The notes beneath the pieces are model-generated. The model was not told where the DNA came from. It did no database searches and saw only the letters and a program-made list of their open reading frames with translations. Source: Coprosoma sp963632935 (GTDB lineage Bacteria; Bacillota_I; Bacilli_A; RF39; UBA660). From it: a stretch of DNA of 59,516 bases. Location of the stretch: the NCBI GenBank assembly GCA_963632935.1, contig CAVGWA010000006.1:1-59516 (forward strand). Reading direction: 5' to 3'. The translations under genes were made by a program, and so were the position numbers. Below are positions 42,536 through 49,185 of this stretch, piece after piece (the first letter of the stretch is position 1; every line of letters starts with the position of its first letter).

Positions 42536-43467
42536 AAGATGTTTATTTAGGAATTGACATAGGTTCAATGTCAACTAAAGGAGTAATTATAGATGATAGT
42601 AACAATATAATAGCACAGTCATACATTTGGACTGAAGCAGATCCTATTCAAGCTGTAAAAAATCTTTTAAAAATTTTAAAAAGTAAGATAGATAAAAATT
42701 ATATAATTAAAGGAATTGGAACAACTGGAAGTGCAAGAAAATTAATAGGTTTAATGCTTCAAGCAAATATAGTTAAAAACGAAATAACGGCTCATGCAGT
42801 AGGTACATTATCACTTTATCCAAATGTAAGAACTATATTGGAAATAGGTGGCCAAGATTCAAAAATAATATTATTAAAAGATGGAATTATTACAAACTAT
42901 GCTATGAATACACTATGTGCAGCTGGAACTGGCTGTTTTCTATCAAGTCAAGCAAAACGATTAGGCATTGATGTTAAAGACTTTGGTAAAATTGCATTAA
43001 CATCAAAAAATCCTGCTAAAATAGCTGCAAGATGTACAGTTTTTGCTGAGTCTGATTTAGTTCATAAAGCACAGGTTGGTTACTTAAAAGAGGACATAAT
43101 AGCAGGACTATGTAAAAGTATAGTTTTAAATTATTTAAATAATGTTGGTAAAGGTAAAAAAATAAAAACACCAATTATTTTTCAAGGTGGCGTTTCTAAA
43201 AATGAAGGAGTAGTTAAATATTTTAAGGAAATACTAAAAGAAGATATCATAGTAGATGAAAATAGTCATTTAATGGGAGCTCTTGGAGTTGCAATTTTAT
43301 CTAGAAAATATAAGAATGGTAAAGTTTATTCTTTAGAAATGAAAGATTTGAAATTCGAAACTAAAGCAGAAGAATGTAATCACTGTCCAAATTCATGTGA
43401 ACTTTTAAAAATATATCGTAATTGTGAATTAGTTGATTCATGGGGAAGTAAATGTGGTAAATATTAA
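42532..43467 (+). CDS. BcrAD/BadFG/HgdC-type ATP-dependent activator (COG1924)
   Basis: The activator is an ASKHA ATPase whose dimer holds one [4Fe-4S] cluster and fires a low-potential electron into a partner. Its ATP motifs are GIDIGSMSTKGVI and EIGGQDSK. The two cluster cysteines are C129 (TLCAAGTGC) and C168 (ARCTVFAESD), the same spacing as HgdC. A C-terminal extension, CNHCPNSCELL and SKCGKY, adds at least four more cysteines that may hold a second cluster. It is the last gene of the three-gene operon. Confidence 0.92.
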   Translation: MKDVYLGIDIGSMSTKGVIIDDSNNIIAQSYIWTEADPIQAVKNLLKILKSKIDKNYIIKGIGTTGSARKLIGLMLQANIVKNEITAHAVGTLSLYPNVRTILEIGGQDSKIILLKDGIITNYAMNTLCAAGTGCFLSSQAKRLGIDVKDFGKIALTSKNPAKIAARCTVFAESDLVHKAQVGYLKEDIIAGLCKSIVLNYLNNVGKGKKIKTPIIFQGGVSKNEGVVKYFKEILKEDIIVDENSHLMGALGVAILSRKYKNGKVYSLEMKDLKFETKAEECNHCPNSCELLKIYRNCELVDSWGSKCGKY

Positions 43468-44379
43468 TTATTTTAAAATTAAATTTTTTTCATCAATTAT
43501 TGTTTTTTTAAAGAAAAATTCTAAATAAATATCATTAAGCGTAGTAATTTTATTTTTAACTGATAAATGTTTAAAATATCCAGAATGAATATATTCATTT
43601 TCTAAATTTAAAGTCATATCAATCATCCCGGGATTTTCTTGCTCTGTGAAACATAAATCACTTAATGGAGGTACATTTATAATAAAATTATTGCTATTAA
43701 TTTTAACTCCAGCCTTATGTGAATGACCTTTTAAAACTAATTTATTTGAAGGTAAATTAAACTTAGCCAAAATAGGATGTTTAATTATGAATTGATCTTT
43801 ACCAATATTAATTAAACTAATGCCATAATTTAATGGAATAAAATCAGGTCTAATTTTTAATGCTTGATTAATATCTCTGCCATATTCTAAAGATGTAATA
43901 TCATGATTACCTAAACATATAATATTTAAAATGTGCTTGTCGTATGGATATTTTTCTAAAACCCTATCAATTTGTTTATCAATATTTTCTATATTTTGAT
44001 TTCCCTTAGAAAAATTTCCATCAATAATATCACCACAATTTAAAATTATATGAATATCTTTATCACGAGCATATTCATAAGCTTTATAAATATAATCTAA
44101 ATTTTCATATTCATTTCCTATATGCATATCTGAAATAACTAAAGCTTTAAAATTGTCTTTACATAAATTGATTTTTAAACTTCTTTCATTGTAATTATTT
44201 TCTTTATAATTTATGTTGCCATCATCATAACAATTAAAACCAATTATATATCCTTCGCTTTTAAGCTTTATAATTTTTTGATGAATTTGTCTAGGACTTT
44301 CCCATAATATAGATGCTATTTCATTTAATGTTTTTTCTTCATTAATTAAATTTAAAATCATTTCTTCTATTTCTGTCAT
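43468..44379 (-). CDS. metallophosphoesterase with N-terminal helix-turn-helix
   Basis: The 303-residue protein starts with a winged-helix-like segment (about 1-60: TLNEIASILWESPRQIHQKI). The calcineurin-type phosphoesterase that follows has SDMHIG, CGDIIDGN, CLGNHDI and GHSHKAG, the full metal-ligand set. ATG 44379 with GGATGTGATT is preferred over an upstream in-frame ATG at 44427. The substrate could be nucleotide or nucleic acid. The HTH-phosphoesterase fusion is the notable point. Confidence 0.8.
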   Translation of the reverse strand: MTEIEEMILNLINEEKTLNEIASILWESPRQIHQKIIKLKSEGYIIGFNCYDDGNINYKENNYNERSLKINLCKDNFKALVISDMHIGNEYENLDYIYKAYEYARDKDIHIILNCGDIIDGNFSKGNQNIENIDKQIDRVLEKYPYDKHILNIICLGNHDITSLEYGRDINQALKIRPDFIPLNYGISLINIGKDQFIIKHPILAKFNLPSNKLVLKGHSHKAGVKINSNNFIINVPPLSDLCFTEQENPGMIDMTLNLENEYIHSGYFKHLSVKNKITTLNDIYLEFFFKKTIIDEKNLILK

Positions 44380-44490
44380 AAAATCACATCCTAAATTAAT
44401 TTTACCTTTAAAAAATATTAAAATCAATTAGTTACTTATAATGTTTATAAATATATAAAAACATAAAATAATAGTGAAAGGAGAATTATA

Positions 44491-45240
44491 ATGAATAAAT
44501 ACTCCAAAAAAATAAATTGTATATTAGAACAAGGAAAAAAGTGTAAAGATAAAATAGGAATCATAGGACCAACTGGTCCTCAAGGACCTGCAACTATAGC
44601 AGTAGGAGATGTTACAACAGGACCTGCTGGAAGTAGTGCGAAAGTAGTAAATACAGGAACAAATGAAAATGTAATTTTATCATTTACTATTCCTCAAGGT
44701 CCTCAAGGCCTTCAAGGTAGTGTTGGTCCAACTGGTCCTCAAGGGCAGCAGGGCCTAACAGGCCCGCAGGGGCAGCAAGGTAGTGTTGGTCCTCAAGGCC
44801 CTCAAGGACCTACTGGACCAGTTTATGAAGCTTTATTTGGAAGAAAATATGACAATCAATCAAACACCATAAGTTTACAGCCTAATATTTCACAAACAGT
44901 TAATTTAAGTGAAACCGGACCTACATCAGGAATAACATCAACAACTCAAGATGCATTAACAATTACTCAAGATGGTAATTATAAAATAGATTACTTTTTT
45001 TCTGGTAAAGCAAGTACTAATGCTGAGGTAACAGTAGAAGTAAATCAAGGTGCTGTTCCAATCGGAAGTACAACAATTACAAAAAGTTTAAGTGCAAATA
45101 CATTAACTGATTTTACTGGTAGTACAATAAATGCTATAACAACTGGTACAAATATAACGATAACAATTAAAGCAACAGCGGCCGTTACTATAACTCCAGC
45201 GGATGGAACAAACGCATATTTAAATATTACTAAACTTTAA
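44491..45240 (+). CDS. collagen-like surface protein, BclA-type
   Basis: The 249-residue protein has a Lys-rich start and a first short Gly-X-Y block (GPTGPQGPA, about 28-40). A linker follows whose NTGTNENVILSFTIPQGPQG is typical of bacterial collagen-like proteins, then a long Gly-X-Y block with GPQGQQGLTGPQ repeats (about 70-111). The Thr-rich beta domain at the end resembles the BclA C-terminal trimer domain. Such proteins coat exosporia. CATAAAAT at 44462 is a weak SigK-like -10, without a clear -35. No signal peptide is present, as in exosporium collagens. Confidence 0.85.
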   Translation: MNKYSKKINCILEQGKKCKDKIGIIGPTGPQGPATIAVGDVTTGPAGSSAKVVNTGTNENVILSFTIPQGPQGLQGSVGPTGPQGQQGLTGPQGQQGSVGPQGPQGPTGPVYEALFGRKYDNQSNTISLQPNISQTVNLSETGPTSGITSTTQDALTITQDGNYKIDYFFSGKASTNAEVTVEVNQGAVPIGSTTITKSLSANTLTDFTGSTINAITTGTNITITIKATAAVTITPADGTNAYLNITKL

Positions 45241-45266
45241 TTCAAGGATTTATCCTTGAATTTTTT
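45241..45266 (+). terminator. intrinsic terminator after the collagen-like gene
   Basis: A perfect 8-bp stem (TTCAAGGA 45241-45248 with TCCTTGAA 45253-45260, loop TTTA) followed by six T. Confidence 0.9.
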
Positions 45267-45276
45267 GACTAATCTA

Positions 45277-45305
45277 TTGACTTAGACTTGGTAAAATGCT
45301 AATAT
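45277..45305 (+). promoter_or_regulatory. promoter of secE-nusG
   Basis: TTGACT (45277-45282), 17-base spacer, TAATAT (45300-45305), about 55 bases before secE. Confidence 0.65.
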
Positions 45306-45360
45306 GTTTATAGACACAAAGAGGTGTTTTTTTAATACAATTTTAAAGTAGGTGAATCAT

Positions 45361-45567
45361 ATGGCTAAAAAGAAAAAAGAAAAGAAAGAAAGAAAAAAAC
45401 CACTAGCTGGTGTTAGAAGTGAATTTAAACAAGTTAGATGGCCTAAAAAAAATGAAATGATAAAGTATTCTATTGCGGTGCTTTTATGTATTATATTGTT
45501 TGCTTTATTTTTCATGTTATCAGATGTTATAATTGCTGGTATTAGAACAGTTATGGGGGTTAAATAA
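45361..45567 (+). CDS. secE: preprotein translocase subunit SecE
   Basis: The 68 residues have a Lys-rich N-terminus, the conserved EFKQVRWPKKNEM amphipathic helix and one membrane helix. It is the single-helix form typical of Gram-positives. ATG 45361 follows AGGTGAAT. The stop overlaps the nusG start (TAATG). Confidence 0.95.
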   Translation: MAKKKKEKKERKKPLAGVRSEFKQVRWPKKNEMIKYSIAVLLCIILFALFFMLSDVIIAGIRTVMGVK

Positions 45568-46091
45568 TGAAAAAAGAATGGTATGTTGTAAACACTTATT
45601 CAGGACATGAAAACAAAGTAAAAGAAAAATTAGAAATGCGTGCTAGTTCAATGGATATGGAAGATTATATCTTAAGAGTAGTAGTGCCTGAACAAACAGA
45701 GTTAGACGCAAATGGAAAAGAAAAGAAAGTAAAAATTTTTCCAGGATATATTTTAGTTGAAATGGTTATGTCTGATGAAGCTTGGTTTATTGTAAGAAAC
45801 ACTCCCGGTGTTACTGGATTTATTGGATCATCTGGTAAAGGTGCTAAACCATTTCCACTAACAGAAGCTGAAGTTGACAGAATTTTAGGTTCAATGGGAA
45901 TGAGTAGATTAGATGCCGAATCTGATTTAAAACCAGGTGAACAAGTTAAAGTTATATCTGGACCATTTGAAGGAATGTATGGTAAAATTAAATCTGTTGA
46001 TTTAAAAGAAGCTAAATTAGAAGTAGCTGTTGACCTATTTGGCCAAGAAACAGTAGTTGAATTAGATTTATCACAAATTAGTAAAGCATAA
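45567..46091 (+). CDS. nusG: transcription elongation/antitermination factor NusG
   Basis: The 174-residue NusG has the NGN domain (EWYVVNTYSGHENKVKE, then FPGYILVEMVMSDEAWFIVRNTPGVTGF) and the C-terminal KOW domain (PGEQVKVISGPFEGMYGKI). It lies between secE and rplK as in most bacteria. Confidence 0.98.
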   Translation: MKKEWYVVNTYSGHENKVKEKLEMRASSMDMEDYILRVVVPEQTELDANGKEKKVKIFPGYILVEMVMSDEAWFIVRNTPGVTGFIGSSGKGAKPFPLTEAEVDRILGSMGMSRLDAESDLKPGEQVKVISGPFEGMYGKIKSVDLKEAKLEVAVDLFGQETVVELDLSQISKA

Positions 46092-46109
46092 GTTTACAAA
46101 TACTAATAA

Positions 46110-46210
46110 ATGTGGTAAGATTATATCGCTATATTAAATTTTTGATATAGATTGTGGGAGATTACCAAATGAGATAAAGCGGATAATCATTGGAACCACC
46201 CACGAAAGAT
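46110..46210 (+). promoter_or_regulatory. structured leader of rplK with alternative pairings
   Basis: The 139-base gap before rplK is unusually structured. CTATAT/ATATAG (46129-46134 with 46145-46150) sits inside GGTAA/TTACC (46114-46118 with 46162-46166). GTGGT (46112-46116) can instead pair with ACCAC (46195-46199), and GTGGG (46154-46158) with CCCAC (46199-46203). Two competing folds near the ribosome site suggest autoregulation by L1 or L11, known for this operon in other bacteria. This is inference from pairing only. Confidence 0.55.
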
Positions 46211-46230
46211 TTTATTAGGAGGTGTTTTTC

Positions 46231-46656
46231 GTGGCAAAAGATGCAGTTAAAAAAATTAAAATTCAAATTGCTGCCGGTAAAGCAACACCAGCTCCACCAG
46301 TTGGTACAGCATTAGGACCTGCAGGAATTAACTTAGGTGATTTTTGTACAAAATTTAACGATGCAACTAAAGATAAAATGGGAGATATATTACCAGTTGA
46401 AATTACTGTTAATGATGATAGAAGTTTCAGCTTTGTAGTAAAAACTCCACCAGCAGCTTTTCTTATTAAAAAAGCTTGCGGTATTAAAAAAGGTTCAACA
46501 AAAGGTAAAAATGAACCAGTTGCAACTTTATCAAAAGAAAAATTAAGAGAAATCGCTGAAACTAAACTTCCAGATTTAAACTGTTATACTGTTGAAGATG
46601 CAATGAAAATTATTGCTGGAACAGCTTTAAATATGGGCGTTAAAGTTGAAGACTAA
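46231..46656 (+). CDS. rplK: 50S ribosomal protein L11
   Basis: With GTG 46231 the protein is 141 residues, the standard length, and starts MAKDAVKKIKIQIAAGKATPAPPVG after processing. AGGAGG lies eight bases before. The upstream in-frame GTG at 46222 overlaps that site. The C-terminal domain holds the RNA-binding part near residue 130 (GTALNMGVKVED). Confidence 0.97.
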   Translation: MAKDAVKKIKIQIAAGKATPAPPVGTALGPAGINLGDFCTKFNDATKDKMGDILPVEITVNDDRSFSFVVKTPPAAFLIKKACGIKKGSTKGKNEPVATLSKEKLREIAETKLPDLNCYTVEDAMKIIAGTALNMGVKVED

Positions 46657-46709
46657 TACTCACACTATGTGGGAGGACAATATCCGCAAAACCACAAGGA
46701 GGTAAGAAA

Positions 46710-47405
46710 ATGAAAAAAGGTAAAAAATATCTAGAATCTGCTTCAAAAGTAGAAAAGAATAAATTATATTCTAAAGAAGAAGCGGTTAAACTAGTTAAAG
46801 AAACTTCTTATGCTGATTTTGATGCTTCTGTTGAAGTAGCAATGCATTTAAACTTAGATACTAAAAAAGCTGATCAACAATTAAGAGGAGCAGTTGTTTT
46901 ACCAAAAGGTACTGGTAAGACTAAAAAAGTTTTAGTAATTGCTAAAGGCGATGCAGCTAAAGCTGCTAAAGAAGCAGGAGCTGATTATGTTGGAGAAGCT
47001 GAAATGATTGAAAAAATTCAAAAAGAAAATTGGTTTGATTTTGATACATTAATAGCTACACCAGATATGATGCCAGCTCTTGGTAAAATAGGGCGTATCT
47101 TAGGGCCTAAAGGTTTAATGCCAAACCCTAAAACTGGTACTGTTACTATGGATACTAAAAAAGCAGTTGAAGAAGTTAAAAAAGGACGTGTTGAATATCG
47201 TACTGATTCATTCGGTAATGTTCACGCATTAATAGGAAAAGTTTCATTTAGTGAAGAAGATTTACTTGCAAACTTAAAAACCTTTGTAACATTAATTGTT
47301 AAATCTAAACCTAGCGTTGTTAAAGGAACATATGTTAAAAACATTTCTTTATCATCAACAATGGGTCCTGGAATTAAGGTTGATGTAACTAGTTTTGACA
47401 ATTAA
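46710..47405 (+). CDS. rplA: 50S ribosomal protein L1
   Basis: The 231-residue L1 has the family block GRILGPKGLMPNPKTGTV near residue 130 and VEYRTDSFGNVHALIGK. It binds 23S rRNA and often represses its own mRNA. A 53-base gap with AAGGAGG precedes it. Confidence 0.98.
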   Translation: MKKGKKYLESASKVEKNKLYSKEEAVKLVKETSYADFDASVEVAMHLNLDTKKADQQLRGAVVLPKGTGKTKKVLVIAKGDAAKAAKEAGADYVGEAEMIEKIQKENWFDFDTLIATPDMMPALGKIGRILGPKGLMPNPKTGTVTMDTKKAVEEVKKGRVEYRTDSFGNVHALIGKVSFSEEDLLANLKTFVTLIVKSKPSVVKGTYVKNISLSSTMGPGIKVDVTSFDN

Positions 47406-47423
47406 TTAAAATTATGTTAAAAT
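47395..47423 (+). promoter_or_regulatory. promoter of rplJ-rplL inside the end of rplA
   Basis: TTGACA (47395-47400, overlapping the last codons of rplA), 17-base spacer, TAAAAT (47418-47423). It drives the L10 leader. Confidence 0.8.
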
Positions 47424-47436
47424 GAATTTGAATTTG

Positions 47437-47545
47437 TGCCGTAGACAGTAGGTGCTTTAAAGCTTAATTTCCTACCGAGGAGACTTTTATAAAGTATTTT
47501 CGCTCTGGCATATAAGCTGGAGCTTTTATATTTACGGCTAAGAAA
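47437..47545 (+). ncRNA. ribosomal protein L10 leader
   Basis: The gap between rplA and rplJ contains GCCGTAGACAGTAGGTG. This is followed by CTTAATTTCCTACCGAGGAGAC, whose CCTACCG partly pairs with the CAGTAGG. A second hairpin (GCTCTGGCATATAAGCTGGAGC) follows. This is the recognisable L10 leader layout, where the L10-L12 complex binds and represses the operon. The family was assigned by eye. Confidence 0.85.
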
Positions 47546-47560
47546 GGAAGGTGTTTATCT

Positions 47561-48058
47561 TTGGCTAATCAAAAAATCTTAGATAGAAAACAAGGAATCA
47601 TTGATGAAATAGCTGATAAAACTAAAAATGCTACTGCTACAGTTTTATTTGAATATCAAGGATTAACTGTTGAAGAAACTAATGAATTAAGAAGATTACT
47701 AAAAGAAAGCGATTCAGAGTTTAAAATTTATAAAAACACTTTAGTTAAAAGAGCTTTTGATACTTTAAAAATTGATTTAAATGAAGATTTAAAAGGACCT
47801 AAAGCTATCGCTTTCGGTGATGATGCTGTTGCTCCAGTTAAAGTTTTATATGACTTTGCTAAGAAACATCCATCATTAATCGTTAAGGCAGGACTTATCG
47901 ATGGTGAAAAAACAGATGAAGCAAAACTTAAAGAATTATCTAAATTGCCATCTAGAGAAGGATTACTTAACATGCTTGCTAGTGGATTTATTTACCCACT
48001 TAAGAGTTTATCTATTTGCCTAGATTTATATAGACAAGATTTAGAAAAAAATAATTAG
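47561..48058 (+). CDS. rplJ: 50S ribosomal protein L10
   Basis: The 165-residue protein starts from TTG 47561 as MANQKILDRKQGIIDEIADK, with AAGGAAGG ten bases upstream. It has the family motif EYQGLTVEETNELRRLLKE and the C-terminal helix that binds L12 dimers. The TTG start may lower its translation next to the L10 leader. Confidence 0.96.
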   Translation: MANQKILDRKQGIIDEIADKTKNATATVLFEYQGLTVEETNELRRLLKESDSEFKIYKNTLVKRAFDTLKIDLNEDLKGPKAIAFGDDAVAPVKVLYDFAKKHPSLIVKAGLIDGEKTDEAKLKELSKLPSREGLLNMLASGFIYPLKSLSICLDLYRQDLEKNN

Positions 48059-48073
48059 AAAGGAATGATATAT

Positions 48074-48442
48074 ATGGCAAAAATTAATAAAGAAGAATTT
48101 ATCGCTGGTCTTAAAGAAATGACTATGCTTGAAGTTATGGAATTAGTAGATGCAATGAAGGAGGAATTTGGTGTTGATCCAGCTGCTGTAGCTGTTGCTG
48201 CTGCACCTGCTGAAGATGCTGAAGCTGCAGGACCTTCTACTGTAACTGTAACATTAACATCTGCTGGACCTAATAAATTACCAGTTATTAAATTAATCAA
48301 AGAAATTACTGGTTTAGGTTTAAAAGAAGCTAAAGATTTAGCTGATAACGGTGGAGCTGTTAAAGAAAATATTCCAACAAGTGAAGCTGATGAATTAAAA
48401 GCTAAATTAGAAGAAGCTGGCGCAACTGTTGAAGTTAAATAA
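48074..48442 (+). CDS. rplL: 50S ribosomal protein L7/L12
   Basis: The 122-residue protein has the N-terminal dimer helix (FIAGLKEMTMLEVMELVDAMKEEFG), an Ala-rich hinge (about 38-55) and the factor-binding domain (IKLIKEITGLGLKEAKDLADNG). ATG 48074 follows AAAGGAATG; the ATG at 48065 overlaps that site. Confidence 0.97.
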   Translation: MAKINKEEFIAGLKEMTMLEVMELVDAMKEEFGVDPAAVAVAAAPAEDAEAAGPSTVTVTLTSAGPNKLPVIKLIKEITGLGLKEAKDLADNGGAVKENIPTSEADELKAKLEEAGATVEVK

Positions 48443-48452
48443 TTATAAATAA

Positions 48453-48490
48453 AAAGCCTACACTATAAAATATAGTGTGGGCTTTACCCA
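48453..48490 (+). terminator. strong hairpin between rplL and rsmC-rpoB
   Basis: A 14-bp stem with one G-U pair (48453-48466 with 48472-48485, 5-base loop). Only three T follow in the stem base and then ACCC, so it may act as a partial terminator or processing site that sets the rplL to rpoB ratio. Confidence 0.65.
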
Positions 48491-48511
48491 TTTAATAAAA
48501 GGAGAGTAGAA

Positions 48512-49090
48512 ATGTCACATTATTTTACAAATGATGAAGTTAAAAGTGAAGAAAAACAAATAAATGTAATTATTAATGATACTAAATTAAAATTCATCAC
48601 GGATAATGGGATATTTTCCAAAAAAGGCTTAGATTTTGGAACTAGGACTCTTCTGGAAAATATTGAAAATATAAAAGGAAATATTTTAGATTTTGGTTGT
48701 GGCTATGGGCCTATTGGAATATATTTGAAAAAAACATTTGATGTAAATGTTGATATGGTTGATGTAAATAAAAGAGCCCTTTCATTAGCTTTAAAAAATG
48801 CTGAATTAAATAATGTTAAAGTTAATATATTTGAAAGCAATATTTATGAAAATGTTTCCAAAAAGTATGACGCAATTGTTACCAATCCTCCAGTTAGAGT
48901 TGGCAAGAAAATACTATATGATATTTTATTTGGAGCTAAAAAATACTTAAATGAAAGTGGTAAATTATGGCTTGTTATAAATAAAAATCAAGGGGCTAAA
49001 TCATTAGCAAAAGATTTAAGTGAAACATATAGTGTAACCGTTGTTACTAAAAATAAAGGTTTTTATATAATATGTTGTGAAAATCGTTGA
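48512..49090 (+). CDS. class I SAM-dependent methyltransferase, RsmC/YbxB-like
   Basis: The 192-residue protein has the SAM motif ILDFGCGYGPIGIYL near residue 57, an acidic residue in VDMVDVNKRAL, and the catalytic NPP motif in VTNPPVRVGKKI, typical of guanine-N2 rRNA methyltransferases. B. subtilis ybxB also lies between rplL and rpoB. The target base (perhaps 16S G1207) is inferred from the family. Confidence 0.9.
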   Translation: MSHYFTNDEVKSEEKQINVIINDTKLKFITDNGIFSKKGLDFGTRTLLENIENIKGNILDFGCGYGPIGIYLKKTFDVNVDMVDVNKRALSLALKNAELNNVKVNIFESNIYENVSKKYDAIVTNPPVRVGKKILYDILFGAKKYLNESGKLWLVINKNQGAKSLAKDLSETYSVTVVTKNKGFYIICCENR

Positions 49091-49115
49091 CTTTTAATAT
49101 AAAAATCTTTATAAT
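49087..49115 (+). promoter_or_regulatory. promoter of rpoBC
   Basis: TTGACT (49087-49092, overlapping the rsmC-like stop), 17-base spacer, TATAAT (49110-49115). Confidence 0.75.
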
Positions 49116-49128
49116 TATAAATTGGCGA

Positions 49129-49148
49129 CATGTATTATTTTATACATG
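49129..49148 (+). promoter_or_regulatory. hairpin in the rpoB 5' UTR
   Basis: A 7-bp perfect stem (CATGTAT 49129-49135 with ATACATG 49142-49148) close to the start of the rpoBC transcript. It may stabilise or regulate the message; no known family was recognised. Confidence 0.4.
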
Positions 49149-49185
49149 AAAAAATCCGAAAAACTAGTTTATAGGGGTGAAATAC

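Noticed and set aside
47728..48300. Minus-strand open frames opposite rplJ and rplL
   Set aside because: They are antisense shadows of well-conserved ribosomal genes, low in complexity and without promoters.
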